64,000 nt of DNA from Candidatus Lachnocurva vaginae (GCA_011082265.1 CP049781.1:1426001-1490000), one strand, 5' to 3'; positions 33,179-43,493 are shown, numbered from the stretch's first letter. Translations and numbers: made by a program. The notes: generated by a model from the sequence alone, not told the origin.

Positions 33179-34507
33179 TCACACCTTTTCTATATTAATC
33201 TTGGAATACATATCATAAAAGCCTACTGTGTCCTTTTCAGAAATAACTGTAATACCTAAAACATCATAACATCTATGATAAGCCTTTAAATTGCCTTCCA
33301 AATCAAATCCCGTACAACTTATTGATAATAGATATTCTCCTCCCTGAAGATTCATATTCTGAGTAAAAGTAACAATATACTCTTCTCCTTTTTTACCAAG
33401 ATTTAGATAATTTTTTTCAATCATCGTATTAGTTCCCGTTACATCAACTCCCTTAACGGTTTTTAATGTAAATGTAAATATTGGATTTTTTATATCCGAA
33501 TTGAAATGAACTTTATACTTTATAGAAAAAGGCTCATCCTTTGAAATTACACTTGTTATATTATTTTCGTTATCAAAAATAGCATAATCAATAATTTCAG
33601 CTTCTTTATCTCCATATTGGATATTTTCAGGGTTTACTAGAAGATGACTTTTCCATGTATTTTCTTTTTTTAATCCTTCTTCTTTTGGTTTTTCTATCCT
33701 ATCAAATAATGATTCTTTTCCTTTATTTTCAGCATTTTCCACATCTTTATAAGAACCAGTAAGAATCTTTTTATAAAGATCTATTATCTCTTTCGGATTT
33801 CCTTCTGCAAGCATTTTACCTTTATTAAAAAGTATAACGTGATCGCAATATTTCCTTATACTATTTAAATCGTGGCTTACAAAAAGAATAGTCTTTCCAT
33901 TCTTTTTAAAATCTTCAAATTTCTTATAGCATTTTGACTGAAAAAATATATCTCCTACGGAAAGTGCTTCGTCTACTATAAGTATCTCCGGGTCAATTGT
34001 TATTGCAATCGAAAATGCAAGTCTAACGAACATACCGCTTGAATACTTTTTCACCGGCTGATATATATATTCTCCGATATCAGCAAAAGCCAATATATCG
34101 TCTAATTTTTCATCTATTTCTTCCTTGGAATATCCGAGCATCGTCCCATTTAAATATATATTCTGAAGTCCCGTATATTCACTATTAAATCCGGCTCCAA
34201 GCTCCAAAAGCGCAGAAATACGACCATTAATAAATATATCTCCATTTGTAGGCTTTAGTACTCCCGTAATAATTTTTAAAATAGTGGATTTTCCGGCACC
34301 ATTCGTTCCTATAATGCCTACAGTCTCACCTTTTTTTACATTAAAATTTATATCTCTTAAAGCATAATACTCAATATATAATTTTCTTCTTGTAAGATTC
34401 AGTGCATCTCTTAATCTGTCGAGATTTCTTTTATATAATTTATAAACCTTTGTTATATTTTTTACTTGTATAGCATATTCTTCATTTATACTTTTTGTAT
34501 TTTTCAT
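33179..34507 (-). CDS. Polysaccharide ABC exporter ATPase with C-terminal Wzt-like domain
   Basis: A 442-residue ATPase pairing with the upstream permease. Walker A GTNGAGKST, the LSGQ-equivalent YSSGMFVRLAFS, and Walker B ILIVDEALSVGD define the RfbE/Wzt/TagH subfamily. Residues about 290-442 form an extra beta-rich Wzt_C-type domain, which in characterised systems recognises a feature of the finished chain. The extra domain suggests the polymer is completed in the cytosol and checked before export. ATAGGTGTATAA precedes the ATG, 8 bp after the permease. Confidence 0.93.
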   Translation of the reverse strand: MKNTKSINEEYAIQVKNITKVYKLYKRNLDRLRDALNLTRRKLYIEYYALRDINFNVKKGETVGIIGTNGAGKSTILKIITGVLKPTNGDIFINGRISALLELGAGFNSEYTGLQNIYLNGTMLGYSKEEIDEKLDDILAFADIGEYIYQPVKKYSSGMFVRLAFSIAITIDPEILIVDEALSVGDIFFQSKCYKKFEDFKKNGKTILFVSHDLNSIRKYCDHVILFNKGKMLAEGNPKEIIDLYKKILTGSYKDVENAENKGKESLFDRIEKPKEEGLKKENTWKSHLLVNPENIQYGDKEAEIIDYAIFDNENNITSVISKDEPFSIKYKVHFNSDIKNPIFTFTLKTVKGVDVTGTNTMIEKNYLNLGKKGEEYIVTFTQNMNLQGGEYLLSISCTGFDLEGNLKAYHRCYDVLGITVISEKDTVGFYDMYSKINIEKV

Positions 34508-34515
34508 TTATACAC

Positions 34516-35343
34516 CTATAATACATCCGCAAATTGGTCTTTTAATTTTCTAAAAATAAAAATTCCTATCATGAGCACTGCTATTGTTATTACCCAAAAA
34601 GTTAAACCCAAAACCGGTCTTTCCCAAAAGCCGACCTTGCTTATAAGTGAATCTCTATATCCGCTTGTAATATAGTACATAGGATTTAATTTTATAATCT
34701 TTTCCACAATATTAGGCATTTGTATCTGTCCCGAATCAATATTCCACATTATAGGCGTTGCCCATATTCCTATTTGAAGTAGTATATTTACGACTTCTCT
34801 TATGTCTCTAAATAGCACCTCAACTGCTGCTGTTATATATGAAAGTCCCGTCACAAATATAATTATGCAAAAAGAATAATAAAATATCTGAAGAGAATAC
34901 CACGACAAAGGAAATCTCATAACAAAATACAAGAAGTATGTAAATAATATAAGTATAAAATGAACAAAAAGTCCCGAAATAATTTTTACAATCGGAAGAA
35001 TATTTATATTAAATACAACTTTTTTTACAAGATATTGATATTCTAAAAAGCAATTTGTCGCACTATTCCACGCATCTGAAAAATAAAACCACGGAACTAA
35101 TCCTCCTAAAAGCCATAAAACATAAGGTGCATTTATACCTGCTTTTGTGCCTTGTGTCCCCGCATGAAGTGCTTTTTCAAATACAAACCAATACACCATT
35201 ACCGTTATGATTGGCTGCGTAAACGCCCACAAAACTCCAAGATAAGATCCTGCAAATCTTGATTTAAAATCATTTAAAGCCAGTATTTTTATGATTCTTA
35301 TAGTACTTTTTAATGAATTCTTACTTGTCCTTAAATCTTTCAT
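34516..35343 (-). CDS. Polysaccharide ABC-2 exporter permease
   Basis: A 275-residue inner-membrane permease of the ABC-2 type (Wzm/TagG-like) with six predicted helices. FAGSYLGVLWAFTQPI near the N-terminus and RDIREVVNILLQIGIWATPIMW in the middle are typical of this subfamily. It forms the channel with the downstream ATPase to flip a lipid-linked polysaccharide. AGGAATATTT precedes the ATG. The gene lies between the dTDP-rhamnose genes and the ATPase. Confidence 0.93.
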   Translation of the reverse strand: MKDLRTSKNSLKSTIRIIKILALNDFKSRFAGSYLGVLWAFTQPIITVMVYWFVFEKALHAGTQGTKAGINAPYVLWLLGGLVPWFYFSDAWNSATNCFLEYQYLVKKVVFNINILPIVKIISGLFVHFILILFTYFLYFVMRFPLSWYSLQIFYYSFCIIIFVTGLSYITAAVEVLFRDIREVVNILLQIGIWATPIMWNIDSGQIQMPNIVEKIIKLNPMYYITSGYRDSLISKVGFWERPVLGLTFWVITIAVLMIGIFIFRKLKDQFADVL

Positions 35344-35356
35344 AAATATTCCTATA

Positions 35357-35929
35357 TTATTTTTTTCTTTGAGCTAAAAATTCTTTATAAGTTGAATTTA
35401 CTTTATCTTTCTCGGACAAAATAAGATCACTTTCTGTCATTCCTTTAGGAATAGGCCATTCTACATTTAAGTCCTTATCATTCCACATAATACCGCCTTC
35501 GTCATTAGGATGATAAAAATCTGTAACCTTATAGCAAAACTCAGCATAATCCGAAAGCACTAAAAATCCATGTGCAAAGTTTTTCGGAACCAAAAATTGC
35601 TTTTTATTTTCTTCTGAAAGTATTATGCCTGCCCATTTACCGAAAGTTTTAGAGCCCTCTCTTAAATCAACAGCAACATCATATACTTCCCCTTTTATAA
35701 CTCTTACAAGCTTATCTTGAGGAAAATTTTTTTGAAAATGAAGACCTCTTAAAACACCTTTTTTTGAAGCTGACTGATTATCCTGTACAAATGTATAGTT
35801 AAGTCCATTTTCTTTCATATCATTTTCATTATATGTTTCCATAAAGTATCCTCTATTATCTCCGAATACCTTAGGTGTTATAATGCATAATCCTTCTATT
35901 CCATTAAAATTACTTAAAACCTCTATCAT
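35357..35929 (-). CDS. rmlC: dTDP-4-dehydrorhamnose 3,5-epimerase
   Basis: Third step of dTDP-L-rhamnose synthesis. The 190-residue cupin has GVLRGLHFQ with the catalytic His, KLVRVIKGEVYDVAVDLR, and the VPKNFAHGFLVLSDYAEFCYKVTDFYHP block. Its ATG overlaps the rmlA stop as TAATG, showing translational coupling. Together with rmlA, rmlB and rmlD in the same run it makes a complete pathway. Confidence 0.96.
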   Translation of the reverse strand: MIEVLSNFNGIEGLCIITPKVFGDNRGYFMETYNENDMKENGLNYTFVQDNQSASKKGVLRGLHFQKNFPQDKLVRVIKGEVYDVAVDLREGSKTFGKWAGIILSEENKKQFLVPKNFAHGFLVLSDYAEFCYKVTDFYHPNDEGGIMWNDKDLNVEWPIPKGMTESDLILSEKDKVNSTYKEFLAQRKK

Positions 35930-36810
35930 TAAATTTCTCCTTCGGCAATACTCATAAGATATTTTCCATAATCGGATTTCATAAGCGGTTTTGCAAGTTT
36001 TTCGAGCTGCTCTTTTCCTATGAATCCTCTCTTAAATGCTATCTCTTCTATACAAGATACATACATTCCCTGTCTCTTTTGAATAGTCGAAACAAAGTTT
36101 GATGCAGAAAGAAGCATATCATGATTTCCAGTATCAAGCCATGCAAATCCTCTTCCAAGCGTCTCTACATATAAATCTCCTCTATCAAGGTAGCAATTAT
36201 TTACCGACGTAATCTCAAGCTCACCTCTTGCTGAAGGTTTTATACTCTTTGATATTTTAACTACATCATTATCATAAAAATATAATCCTGGAACTGCATA
36301 ATTCGACTTAGGCTTTTCTGGCTTTTCTTCAATAGAAATTGCCTTTCCTTTATCATCAAATTCAACAACTCCATACTCTCTTGCATCTCTTACATAATAA
36401 CCGAAGATAGTTGCTCCGCCATTCTTTTCTACTCTTTCTTTCGCATTTTTTAAAGTTCTTGAGAAGCTTTGTCCATAGAAAATATTATCTCCTAACACGA
36501 GTGCAACTGAGTCATTTCCTATAAATTCTTCGCCTATAATAAAAGCTTCTGCAAGTCCATTTGGAGCCTCTTGAACTTTATATTCTATATTCATTCCGAG
36601 GTCACTTCCGTCACCTAAAAGTTCCTTAAATACAGGTAAATCTCTAGGCGTTGAGATTATAAGCACCTCTCTAATTCCCGAAAGCATAAGAGTAGACAAA
36701 GGATAATAAATCATCGGTTTATCAAAAACCGGCATAATCTGCTTTGAAATAGCTTTAGTTAAAGGGTAAAGTCTCGTTCCTGAGCCTCCCGCAAGTATAA
36801 TTCCCTTCAT
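35929..36810 (-). CDS. rmlA: Glucose-1-phosphate thymidylyltransferase
   Basis: First step of dTDP-L-rhamnose synthesis: dTTP plus glucose-1-phosphate to dTDP-glucose. The 293 residues start MKGIILAGGSGTRLYPLT, with DKPMIYYPLSTLMLSGI, LGDNIFYGQ and WLDTGNHDMLLSAS. The ATG at 36810 is chosen because GGAGGGAAT directly precedes it, rather than an ATG 21 bases upstream. A gap of about 150 bp separates it from rmlB, the widest in the cluster, so it may have its own promoter. Confidence 0.96.
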   Translation of the reverse strand: MKGIILAGGSGTRLYPLTKAISKQIMPVFDKPMIYYPLSTLMLSGIREVLIISTPRDLPVFKELLGDGSDLGMNIEYKVQEAPNGLAEAFIIGEEFIGNDSVALVLGDNIFYGQSFSRTLKNAKERVEKNGGATIFGYYVRDAREYGVVEFDDKGKAISIEEKPEKPKSNYAVPGLYFYDNDVVKISKSIKPSARGELEITSVNNCYLDRGDLYVETLGRGFAWLDTGNHDMLLSASNFVSTIQKRQGMYVSCIEEIAFKRGFIGKEQLEKLAKPLMKSDYGKYLMSIAEGEI

Positions 36811-36961
36811 ATTCCCTCCAAAAATATGCACATCAAAAAATAATTACATAATGTATTATGCAATAATTTTATGTTTATTTTATGAACAAAAAATATAATT
36901 TTTATTCATACTAATTTACTAAAATTATTTACAAATATAATTTTCTCATAAAAAGAGATAT

Positions 36962-38053
36962 TTACTCCTTATACATATCTTTATAATATTTCTGGTAATC
37001 TCCGCTGGTAACATTTTTCATCCAGTCCATATTATCAAGATACCATTTTACAGTCTTTTTTATTCCAGTTTCAAAATCAGTTTCAGGATACCAGCCGATT
37101 TCCGCTTTGATTTTATCAGGAGCAATGGCATATCTTCTATCATGTCCCTTTCTATCTGAAACATATTTTATTAAATTCTTGCTTACATTTTTCTTTCTTT
37201 CATCGCTGTCAGGAAGTATCTCAATAAGCGTATCAAGTATCGTTTCAACAATCTGTATATTTCTTCTTTCGTTATGTCCTCCGATATTGTATTTTTCTCC
37301 AATTTTTCCCATCTCCTGAACCATGTCTATTCCTTTAGCATGATCATCAACGTAAAGCCAATCTCTTATATTCTTTCCGTCTCCATAAATAGGTAAGTCT
37401 TTTCCCTGTAATGCATTATTTATTATAAGAGGAATGAGCTTCTCCGGGAATTGATAAGGTCCATAATTATTTGAAGTATTCGTTATATTTGCAGGAAAAT
37501 GATAGGTATCAATATAAGATTTCACTAAAAAATCGGATGATGCCTTTGATGCAGAATATGGACTGTGCGGATCATATGGTGTAGTTTCATAGAAAAATGA
37601 CTTTCCATCATCCGGAAGAGATCCATATACTTCGTCAGTTGAAACATGTAAAAATTTCTTATTATCCTTATATGTTCCATCTTCTTTTTCCCATGCATTT
37701 TTAGCTGCATTAAGCATAACCATGGTTCCAAGTACATTAGTTCGTATAAATTCTTCCGGATGCTTTATCGATCTATCTACATGACTTTCCGCTGCAAAAT
37801 GGACAACTCTGTCTATATCATTTTCTTTAAAAAGCTTTTCTATAGCTTCTTTATCGCAAATATCCGCTTTTACAAAAGTATAGTTATCTCTATTTTCTAT
37901 ATCCTTTAAATTTTCAAGATTTCCTGCATAAGTAAGTTTATCTACATTTATTATCCTTATATCATTATCATATTTTTTAAACATATAATGAATATAATTT
38001 GATCCAATAAACCCGGCTCCTCCAGTTACAAGATAGGTTCTTACTTTTTTCAT
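36962..38053 (-). CDS. rmlB: dTDP-glucose 4,6-dehydratase
   Basis: Second step of dTDP-L-rhamnose synthesis. The 363-residue short-chain dehydrogenase has GGAGFIGSN for NAD+, HFAAESHVDRSI, STDEVYG and the YSASKASSD catalytic Tyr-Lys pair. The C-terminal WYPETDFETGIKKTVKWY is typical. It follows rmlD by 35 bp. The order rmlD-rmlB-rmlA-rmlC differs from the common rmlABCD or rmlACBD orders. Confidence 0.96.
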   Translation of the reverse strand: MKKVRTYLVTGGAGFIGSNYIHYMFKKYDNDIRIINVDKLTYAGNLENLKDIENRDNYTFVKADICDKEAIEKLFKENDIDRVVHFAAESHVDRSIKHPEEFIRTNVLGTMVMLNAAKNAWEKEDGTYKDNKKFLHVSTDEVYGSLPDDGKSFFYETTPYDPHSPYSASKASSDFLVKSYIDTYHFPANITNTSNNYGPYQFPEKLIPLIINNALQGKDLPIYGDGKNIRDWLYVDDHAKGIDMVQEMGKIGEKYNIGGHNERRNIQIVETILDTLIEILPDSDERKKNVSKNLIKYVSDRKGHDRRYAIAPDKIKAEIGWYPETDFETGIKKTVKWYLDNMDWMKNVTSGDYQKYYKDMYKE

Positions 38054-38088
38054 TTCATGTTCCTCTTTTCTTTTTATCTTTATATAGC

Positions 38089-38964
38089 TTATTTTAAAGT
38101 CTTTATATATTCTTCCAGTGCATCATGCCAATGCGGCATTACAAATTTATCAGTTGTAAGTCTAAGCATATAATTATCTAATATTGAATATAGCGGTCTA
38201 TCCGCAGATGCAGGATTCATTTTCTTATACTCTTTACTTGTTACATGATTTACTTCCACTTTCTTACCTGAAAGTTTAAATATTTCTTCCGAAAAATCTG
38301 CCCAATTTGTGCTTCCTTCACAGGTTGCATGATAAGTTCCATACTCTTCTGTTCCTTCTAGAAAATGAACCATTGATGCAAGTGCTTTTGCTGAAGTCGG
38401 AGTTCCCACCTGATCACATACAACATCAAGTTTATCATGAGTTTCTGAGAGCTTAAGCATTGTTTTAACAAAGTTCTTTCCTTCTCCATAAAGCCATGCT
38501 GTCCTTAGGATAAAATGCTTATTAGATAATTCCTTTACTAATTTTTCTCCTTCGAGCTTTGTTTTTCCATACATACTTACGGGATTTTCCTTATCAAATT
38601 CAGTAAGAGGATGATCTGACACTTTCCCACTGAATACATAATCCGTAGATATATGAATAAGCTTTGCATCTATCATATTTGATGCAATTGCAAGGTTTCT
38701 TGGACCTATAGTGTTAGCTTTATAAGCCATATCCACATTTACTTCGCATCCATCTACATTAGTATATGCTGCACAATTTATAACTACATCCGGCTTTTTG
38801 TCTTTAAAAAGCTTTATTACATCATTAAGCTTTGATATATCGAGTTTTATAACTCCCTCTTCTTCTACCATATCCGTTTTTATAAATTCTACAGTTGAGC
38901 CATACTCTTTTTGAATAGCTCTTCCGAGCTGACCCATACATCCGGTTATTAATATTTTTTTCAT
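38089..38964 (-). CDS. rmlD: dTDP-4-dehydrorhamnose reductase
   Basis: Final reduction to dTDP-L-rhamnose. The 291 residues show GCMGQLGRAI for the nucleotide, INCAAYTNVDGCE, HISTDYVFSG and the YGKTKLEGE Tyr-Lys pair. TTGGAGAATTGAA precedes the ATG. It begins only 15 bp after glmM, tying rhamnose synthesis to the cdaA-cdaR-glmM operon. Confidence 0.96.
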   Translation of the reverse strand: MKKILITGCMGQLGRAIQKEYGSTVEFIKTDMVEEEGVIKLDISKLNDVIKLFKDKKPDVVINCAAYTNVDGCEVNVDMAYKANTIGPRNLAIASNMIDAKLIHISTDYVFSGKVSDHPLTEFDKENPVSMYGKTKLEGEKLVKELSNKHFILRTAWLYGEGKNFVKTMLKLSETHDKLDVVCDQVGTPTSAKALASMVHFLEGTEEYGTYHATCEGSTNWADFSEEIFKLSGKKVEVNHVTSKEYKKMNPASADRPLYSILDNYMLRLTTDKFVMPHWHDALEEYIKTLK

Positions 38965-38979
38965 TTCAATTCTCCAATA

Positions 38980-40329
38980 TTATGCTAATCTTTTTTCAAT
39001 AAAATCAGCAAGCTCTTTTGCATCCTTTTCTATTTCTTTTTGATCTTTCCCTTCAATCATTACTCTAACCAAAGGTTCTGTCCCTGAAGGTCTTATTAAA
39101 ACTCTTCCATTTCCTTTAAATTTATCTTCCAAAGCATTGATTCTTTTCTTAATTTCCGAATCATTTAAGTAAGAATTCTTCTTATCGTTTGAAACTTTTG
39201 CATTAACAAGATACTGAGGTAGAATCGTCATTATACTCTTAAGTTTAGATAAAGGCTTCTTTTCTTCTGTCATAACTTTAAGAAGATTAAGAGCAGACAT
39301 CATTCCGTCACCGGTCGTATTATCATCTAAAAAGATTATGTGTCCAGACTGTTCTCCTCCGATATTAAATCCGCCTTTCATCATTCTTTCAAGGACATAT
39401 CTATCCCCAACTTTCGTTACTTCAACAGAAATGCCCTTTTCTTTACACATAATTGAAAGCCCTAAGTTACTCATAACTGTAACAACCAATGTGTTTTTCT
39501 TAAGCTTTCCTTTTTCTTTCATATGAAGAGCACAGATAGCCATAACCTCATCTCCGCAAACCATTTCTCCTTTTTCATCTACGGCAAGCATTCTGTCTGC
39601 ATCTCCGTCAAAAGCAATTCCAATATCAGCTTTTTCTTTCTTTACAGTCTCTATAAGCTGATTCATATGTGTAGATCCGCAATTTTTATTAATATTAGTT
39701 CCCATAGGAGTTACATTTATAGGAATAAGATTAGCTCCAAGTTCTTCTAAAACAGTTCTATTTGTATAAGATGATGCACCATTTGCACAGTCAACAACAA
39801 TTTTAAGTCCTGATAAATCAATGGGAACTGTCTTTTTTTCAAAATCTATATAATATCTTAATATATCAAAATCATATTTTATGGATCCTACTTTTTCTCC
39901 TATTGGAAATTCAATACCTTTCATATTATTTTCGATATAAGACTGAATTTCATCTTCAATTTCGTCCGGAAGTTTATATCCTTTATTACTGAAAAATTTT
40001 ATTCCATTAAATTCCATAGGATTATGTGATGCTGAAATCACAACTCCTGCATTAAATCCTTTAGCTTTTGTAATATATGCAATTGCAGGTGTCGGAAGAA
40101 CTCCTGCAAATACAACATTAGCTCCTACTGAACATATTCCCGCCATAAGTGCATTAGATAACATATCTCCCGATATTCTGCTATCACATCCTACAAGTAT
40201 ATTAGGCTTTTCGTTTGTGTTTTTGCTTAAAACATAAGCTCCCGCCTGACCAAGTTTCATAGCAAGATCTATAGTAAGTTCTTTTCCTGCTACGCCTCTA
40301 ACTCCATCTGTTCCAAACATTCTTCCCAT
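38980..40329 (-). CDS. glmM: Phosphoglucosamine mutase
   Basis: Converts glucosamine-6-phosphate to glucosamine-1-phosphate for UDP-GlcNAc. The 449 residues begin GRMFGTDGVRGVAG; ISASHNPMEFNGIKFF carries the phosphoserine, AFDGDADRMLAVD the metal Asp residues, GGEQSGHII the sugar loop, and RPSGTEPLVRVMIEG the phosphate loop. It follows cdaR by 19 bp. In Firmicutes CdaA, CdaR and GlmM form a known regulatory complex in which GlmM inhibits CdaA. Confidence 0.97.
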   Translation of the reverse strand: MGRMFGTDGVRGVAGKELTIDLAMKLGQAGAYVLSKNTNEKPNILVGCDSRISGDMLSNALMAGICSVGANVVFAGVLPTPAIAYITKAKGFNAGVVISASHNPMEFNGIKFFSNKGYKLPDEIEDEIQSYIENNMKGIEFPIGEKVGSIKYDFDILRYYIDFEKKTVPIDLSGLKIVVDCANGASSYTNRTVLEELGANLIPINVTPMGTNINKNCGSTHMNQLIETVKKEKADIGIAFDGDADRMLAVDEKGEMVCGDEVMAICALHMKEKGKLKKNTLVVTVMSNLGLSIMCKEKGISVEVTKVGDRYVLERMMKGGFNIGGEQSGHIIFLDDNTTGDGMMSALNLLKVMTEEKKPLSKLKSIMTILPQYLVNAKVSNDKKNSYLNDSEIKKRINALEDKFKGNGRVLIRPSGTEPLVRVMIEGKDQKEIEKDAKELADFIEKRLA

Positions 40330-40348
40330 TTTCTTTTCTCCAGTTTCT

Positions 40349-41596
40349 TTACTTTTCAGATATTTTTATAGGCGTTGTTTTTGCTTCAGCCCAAAGTCCG
40401 TTTGAAAGTATAAGCTCTACTGAGCCTTGATGTACACCAGTTTTAAGCCCCGAGACATCTACATGACCCGTAACTTTACTTTCATCCAGCTTATTTATTA
40501 ATTCCGCATTTCCATTTATTTCAATCCTTACAGTTTTATTTAAAAATTGATACGTTTCCGTATCCTTTATTCCCGAAACGGTAAGATTTTCTGTAGGCAC
40601 ATCAATCTTCTTGGAAGTTTCGGAATTAATTTTAACTTTAACATTTATCATCTTTTCTTCAGGATTTACAAGTTGTATTCCTTCTGGAAGATAAGACGAT
40701 ATATCCACAGTAGTCTGTATATCCTTCATAGTATTTGAAAGATTTATGATATCGGAAGGAATTACAATTTCATTTAAAGTATTAAGCACTTCCGAATCTC
40801 CCTGTACTAAAACAGTTTTAGGAGACACATATACTCCTTCTAAAGTATATCCTTTTTGAAGAGAGCCTGAAGTTTTAACAACTACCGGAACTTTTTTACT
40901 AAGTCCTACATCAACTTGAACTTCAACAGTACTTACACTTAATTTTAATCTTGAAGTATCTACTTCTTTCCCTGCTTTATCTCGTAAAACCGGAACAACA
41001 GACTCAGTAATATTTTTAGCAATTCCTTTAACATCTGCAGTTGCCGTTACATAACTTATTTTTGAAACAATTTTATTCGGTCCTCTTACTGTAACAACGT
41101 TAGGAGTTACCTTAACGCTTCCAATAACTATTCCCTTCATCGGTTTTCCTTTTGTTAAAGGCTTTATCGAAAATCGTTTTTCTTTTACTCGACCGATTAT
41201 AAGATCTAGATAAAATGATCGTGAGCTTATATTTATCTGACCAGAATACCTTTTTGCTTCAATATTTATAGGAACTTTATTTTTATTACTCAAGTAATTA
41301 AGATCGGCAGTTGCTGTAAAATCAGCATTTGAAAGCTTTTCAATTACAGACCTTTTTGCAGTTACTCTAAAAGTCACCGAAACCTCATCATCTGGAAGCT
41401 CATAATATTTCCCTGCATTAGTAAGCACGTCTTCATTTGTTACCTGAACTTTTGCAGTAAAAAATTTAGATCTTGTCGGATCTTCTATATTAACTACAAC
41501 TATCCACAAAAATATAGCTGAAGCTACTGCAATTAATTTTAAATTTATATTTGTGGTAAAAGCTTCCTTTACCTTATCCCATTTTATCTTAAACAT
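40349..41596 (-). CDS. cdaR: CdaA regulatory protein CdaR (YbbR-domain protein)
   Basis: A 415-residue membrane-anchored partner of CdaA. One N-terminal membrane helix (about 18-38) is followed by an extracellular array of about four YbbR repeats; YVSPKTVLVQGDSEVLNTLNEIV is a representative unit. Its ATG lies inside the last codons of cdaA (8-bp overlap), with GGAGGACAAGG as site. The protein is thought to sense conditions outside the membrane and tune c-di-AMP synthesis; here that is by family knowledge. Confidence 0.93.
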   Translation of the reverse strand: MFKIKWDKVKEAFTTNINLKLIAVASAIFLWIVVVNIEDPTRSKFFTAKVQVTNEDVLTNAGKYYELPDDEVSVTFRVTAKRSVIEKLSNADFTATADLNYLSNKNKVPINIEAKRYSGQINISSRSFYLDLIIGRVKEKRFSIKPLTKGKPMKGIVIGSVKVTPNVVTVRGPNKIVSKISYVTATADVKGIAKNITESVVPVLRDKAGKEVDTSRLKLSVSTVEVQVDVGLSKKVPVVVKTSGSLQKGYTLEGVYVSPKTVLVQGDSEVLNTLNEIVIPSDIINLSNTMKDIQTTVDISSYLPEGIQLVNPEEKMINVKVKINSETSKKIDVPTENLTVSGIKDTETYQFLNKTVRIEINGNAELINKLDESKVTGHVDVSGLKTGVHQGSVELILSNGLWAEAKTTPIKISEK

Positions 41597-42548
41597 CCTT
41601 GTCCTCCTTTCCCTGTGAAGTATCCTTTTTTACTTCATCTTTGGAAGACATTTTGCTGTCAGCTATTTCTATATCCTTTTTCTTTGTACCTTTGTCAGAT
41701 TCCTTTGCTTTTTTGTCATGTTCGATTTTTATAATCTGTGCCTTCGATAAAATTTTTGAAAGCTCCTCTCTTCCTAAATCATGATATAAATTTCCATCTT
41801 TTGTGACAGAAATCATTCCCGTTTCTTCCGATACCACAATCGTAATTGCATCACTTACTTCACTTATACCTATCGCAGCTCTATGTCTTGTTCCAAGTGC
41901 CTTATTAAGCTCCAAATTTTCCGTAAGCGGCAAGTAACATGTAGCTGATACTACTCTATTTCCACGCACAATAACTGCACCGTCATGTAACGGTGTGTTT
42001 TTTTCAAACATATTTACAAGAAGCTGCCTCGATACTATAGCATCAATATCTATACCTGTTCTCACATATTCCTGAAGCATAACTTCCTGCTCTATAACAA
42101 TAAGTGAGCCGACTTTTCTTGCTGCCATATCCATAGTTGCTTTTATTATTTCATTCTTAGTCTGGTCGGAAAATCTTAAAATTGTAGTTTTATTCCAAGA
42201 TGTAGGAACTATCTTAAAAAGTCCCTGTCTTCCGAGCTGCTCAAGTGCTTTTCTAAGCTCAGGCTGAAAAACCACTACAAAAGCAATAAGTCCGGCATTT
42301 AAAAGCTTTTCTCCTATCCAAAGTATCGTACTCATTTGAAGTACCGCTGCAAGGAAGAAAAAGCCTATCACGACAATGATTCCTCTGATAAGCATCCATG
42401 CTCTTGTACTTTTCATCCATTTAAAAAGTTTGTACAAAAACACGGATATTATCGTGATCTCCAAAATATCCGTTATATGAATATTCGGAATACTTATATT
42501 AAAATAATCTCTTAAAAGAGACTCAATAAAATCTGCAATATTATTCAA
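41589..42548 (-). CDS. cdaA: Diadenylate cyclase CdaA
   Basis: Makes c-di-AMP from two ATP at the membrane. The 319 residues have about three N-terminal membrane helices (about 27-95), then the DAC domain with D189-G-A (LHDGAVIV) and R221-H-R (GTRHRAAIG), both essential in the family. A Lys/Asp-rich disordered tail of about 45 residues ends the protein and is longer than usual. The start codon is TTG directly after the stop of the upstream membrane protein (TAATTG), with GAGGAAATG as site. It leads the cdaA-cdaR-glmM unit. Confidence 0.95.
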   Translation of the reverse strand: MNNIADFIESLLRDYFNISIPNIHITDILEITIISVFLYKLFKWMKSTRAWMLIRGIIVVIGFFFLAAVLQMSTILWIGEKLLNAGLIAFVVVFQPELRKALEQLGRQGLFKIVPTSWNKTTILRFSDQTKNEIIKATMDMAARKVGSLIVIEQEVMLQEYVRTGIDIDAIVSRQLLVNMFEKNTPLHDGAVIVRGNRVVSATCYLPLTENLELNKALGTRHRAAIGISEVSDAITIVVSEETGMISVTKDGNLYHDLGREELSKILSKAQIIKIEHDKKAKESDKGTKKKDIEIADSKMSSKDEVKKDTSQGKEDKDV

Positions 42549-43490
42549 TTACATTTCCTCTTTTTTCTTATTATCCGTCACTTTTTTTATTTTTCTTTCT
42601 TCCTTTGTGAAATGCACCTTAGGAATCGCCGTAACATAGTAATAATATTCGTCATCTTCCATTTGAAAGCTTTCAGGACTTACATAATCAGTTTCTACAA
42701 AGAAATATGTAATAATAACACCTATAATCCATGTAACAATTGCTTCTATCATTAGAACATATGCTTTTTCTGAAGAGTCAAAAATTAAATTTCCTGTAAT
42801 CATAATTACTATAGAAACAAAGCTTCCAAGTGATACTCCTATTATACCTGAATGTTTTATCTTTTTTGACCTTAAATTGTTCACTATAAGAAACATAGCT
42901 ATTTGCGATGCTATAAAGCAATAAAAATTAGGACTCATAAGCATCTGTTTAAAAATCAGGGAAAATGCATCAATATCCGACGTTCCATTTGTAAGAACAG
43001 CTTTATTTTCCATAATAAGTTTTAAATAATAGCCAATGCCCGCTCCTGCAGTAATTGAAACAACATCATTTATATTTCCGACTAGCCCTGCCACCATTGG
43101 GACACAAAAAGGTATTTTCATCTGGTAAAACACCATTGAAAATACAATACTCCACCTATTCGGAGACTTATAATATATTGATATAAAGTAAAAAAGCATA
43201 AACATTATACATACTGCAAATGCCGCCTGCGGTGAAAAATTTGCAATATGTACAACTGTTGTAAACACTATTATTAAGGCTGTTGCACTTAGCGGAACAA
43301 ACATTCCTGCTATTGATACAATCAAAATAAATAAATAATTATCTACAAATGTACTATTATTAAATCCAAATTTTATTGCAAATAGACTAAATAGGCACAA
43401 AATACCTTTCCAAAAGCTTATAAGCACAAGCTCATGTCTGGAAAGCACGCCCTTTACTATATCCCTTAATCTTTGCAATAAATCTGTCAT
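42549..43490 (-). CDS. Polytopic membrane protein of unknown function upstream of cdaA
   Basis: A 313-residue protein with about seven to eight membrane spans between residues 22 and 265 and a charged cytosolic tail (DDEYYYY, then Lys/Glu-rich). No transporter signature or catalytic motif is recognised. It abuts cdaA with no gap and follows the 136-aa membrane protein by 3 bp, so these three are translated together. That makes it a candidate partner of CdaA or of the polysaccharide machinery, by position only. Confidence 0.7.
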   Translation of the reverse strand: MTDLLQRLRDIVKGVLSRHELVLISFWKGILCLFSLFAIKFGFNNSTFVDNYLFILIVSIAGMFVPLSATALIIVFTTVVHIANFSPQAAFAVCIMFMLFYFISIYYKSPNRWSIVFSMVFYQMKIPFCVPMVAGLVGNINDVVSITAGAGIGYYLKLIMENKAVLTNGTSDIDAFSLIFKQMLMSPNFYCFIASQIAMFLIVNNLRSKKIKHSGIIGVSLGSFVSIVIMITGNLIFDSSEKAYVLMIEAIVTWIIGVIITYFFVETDYVSPESFQMEDDEYYYYVTAIPKVHFTKEERKIKKVTDNKKKEEM

Positions 43491-43493
43491 TTA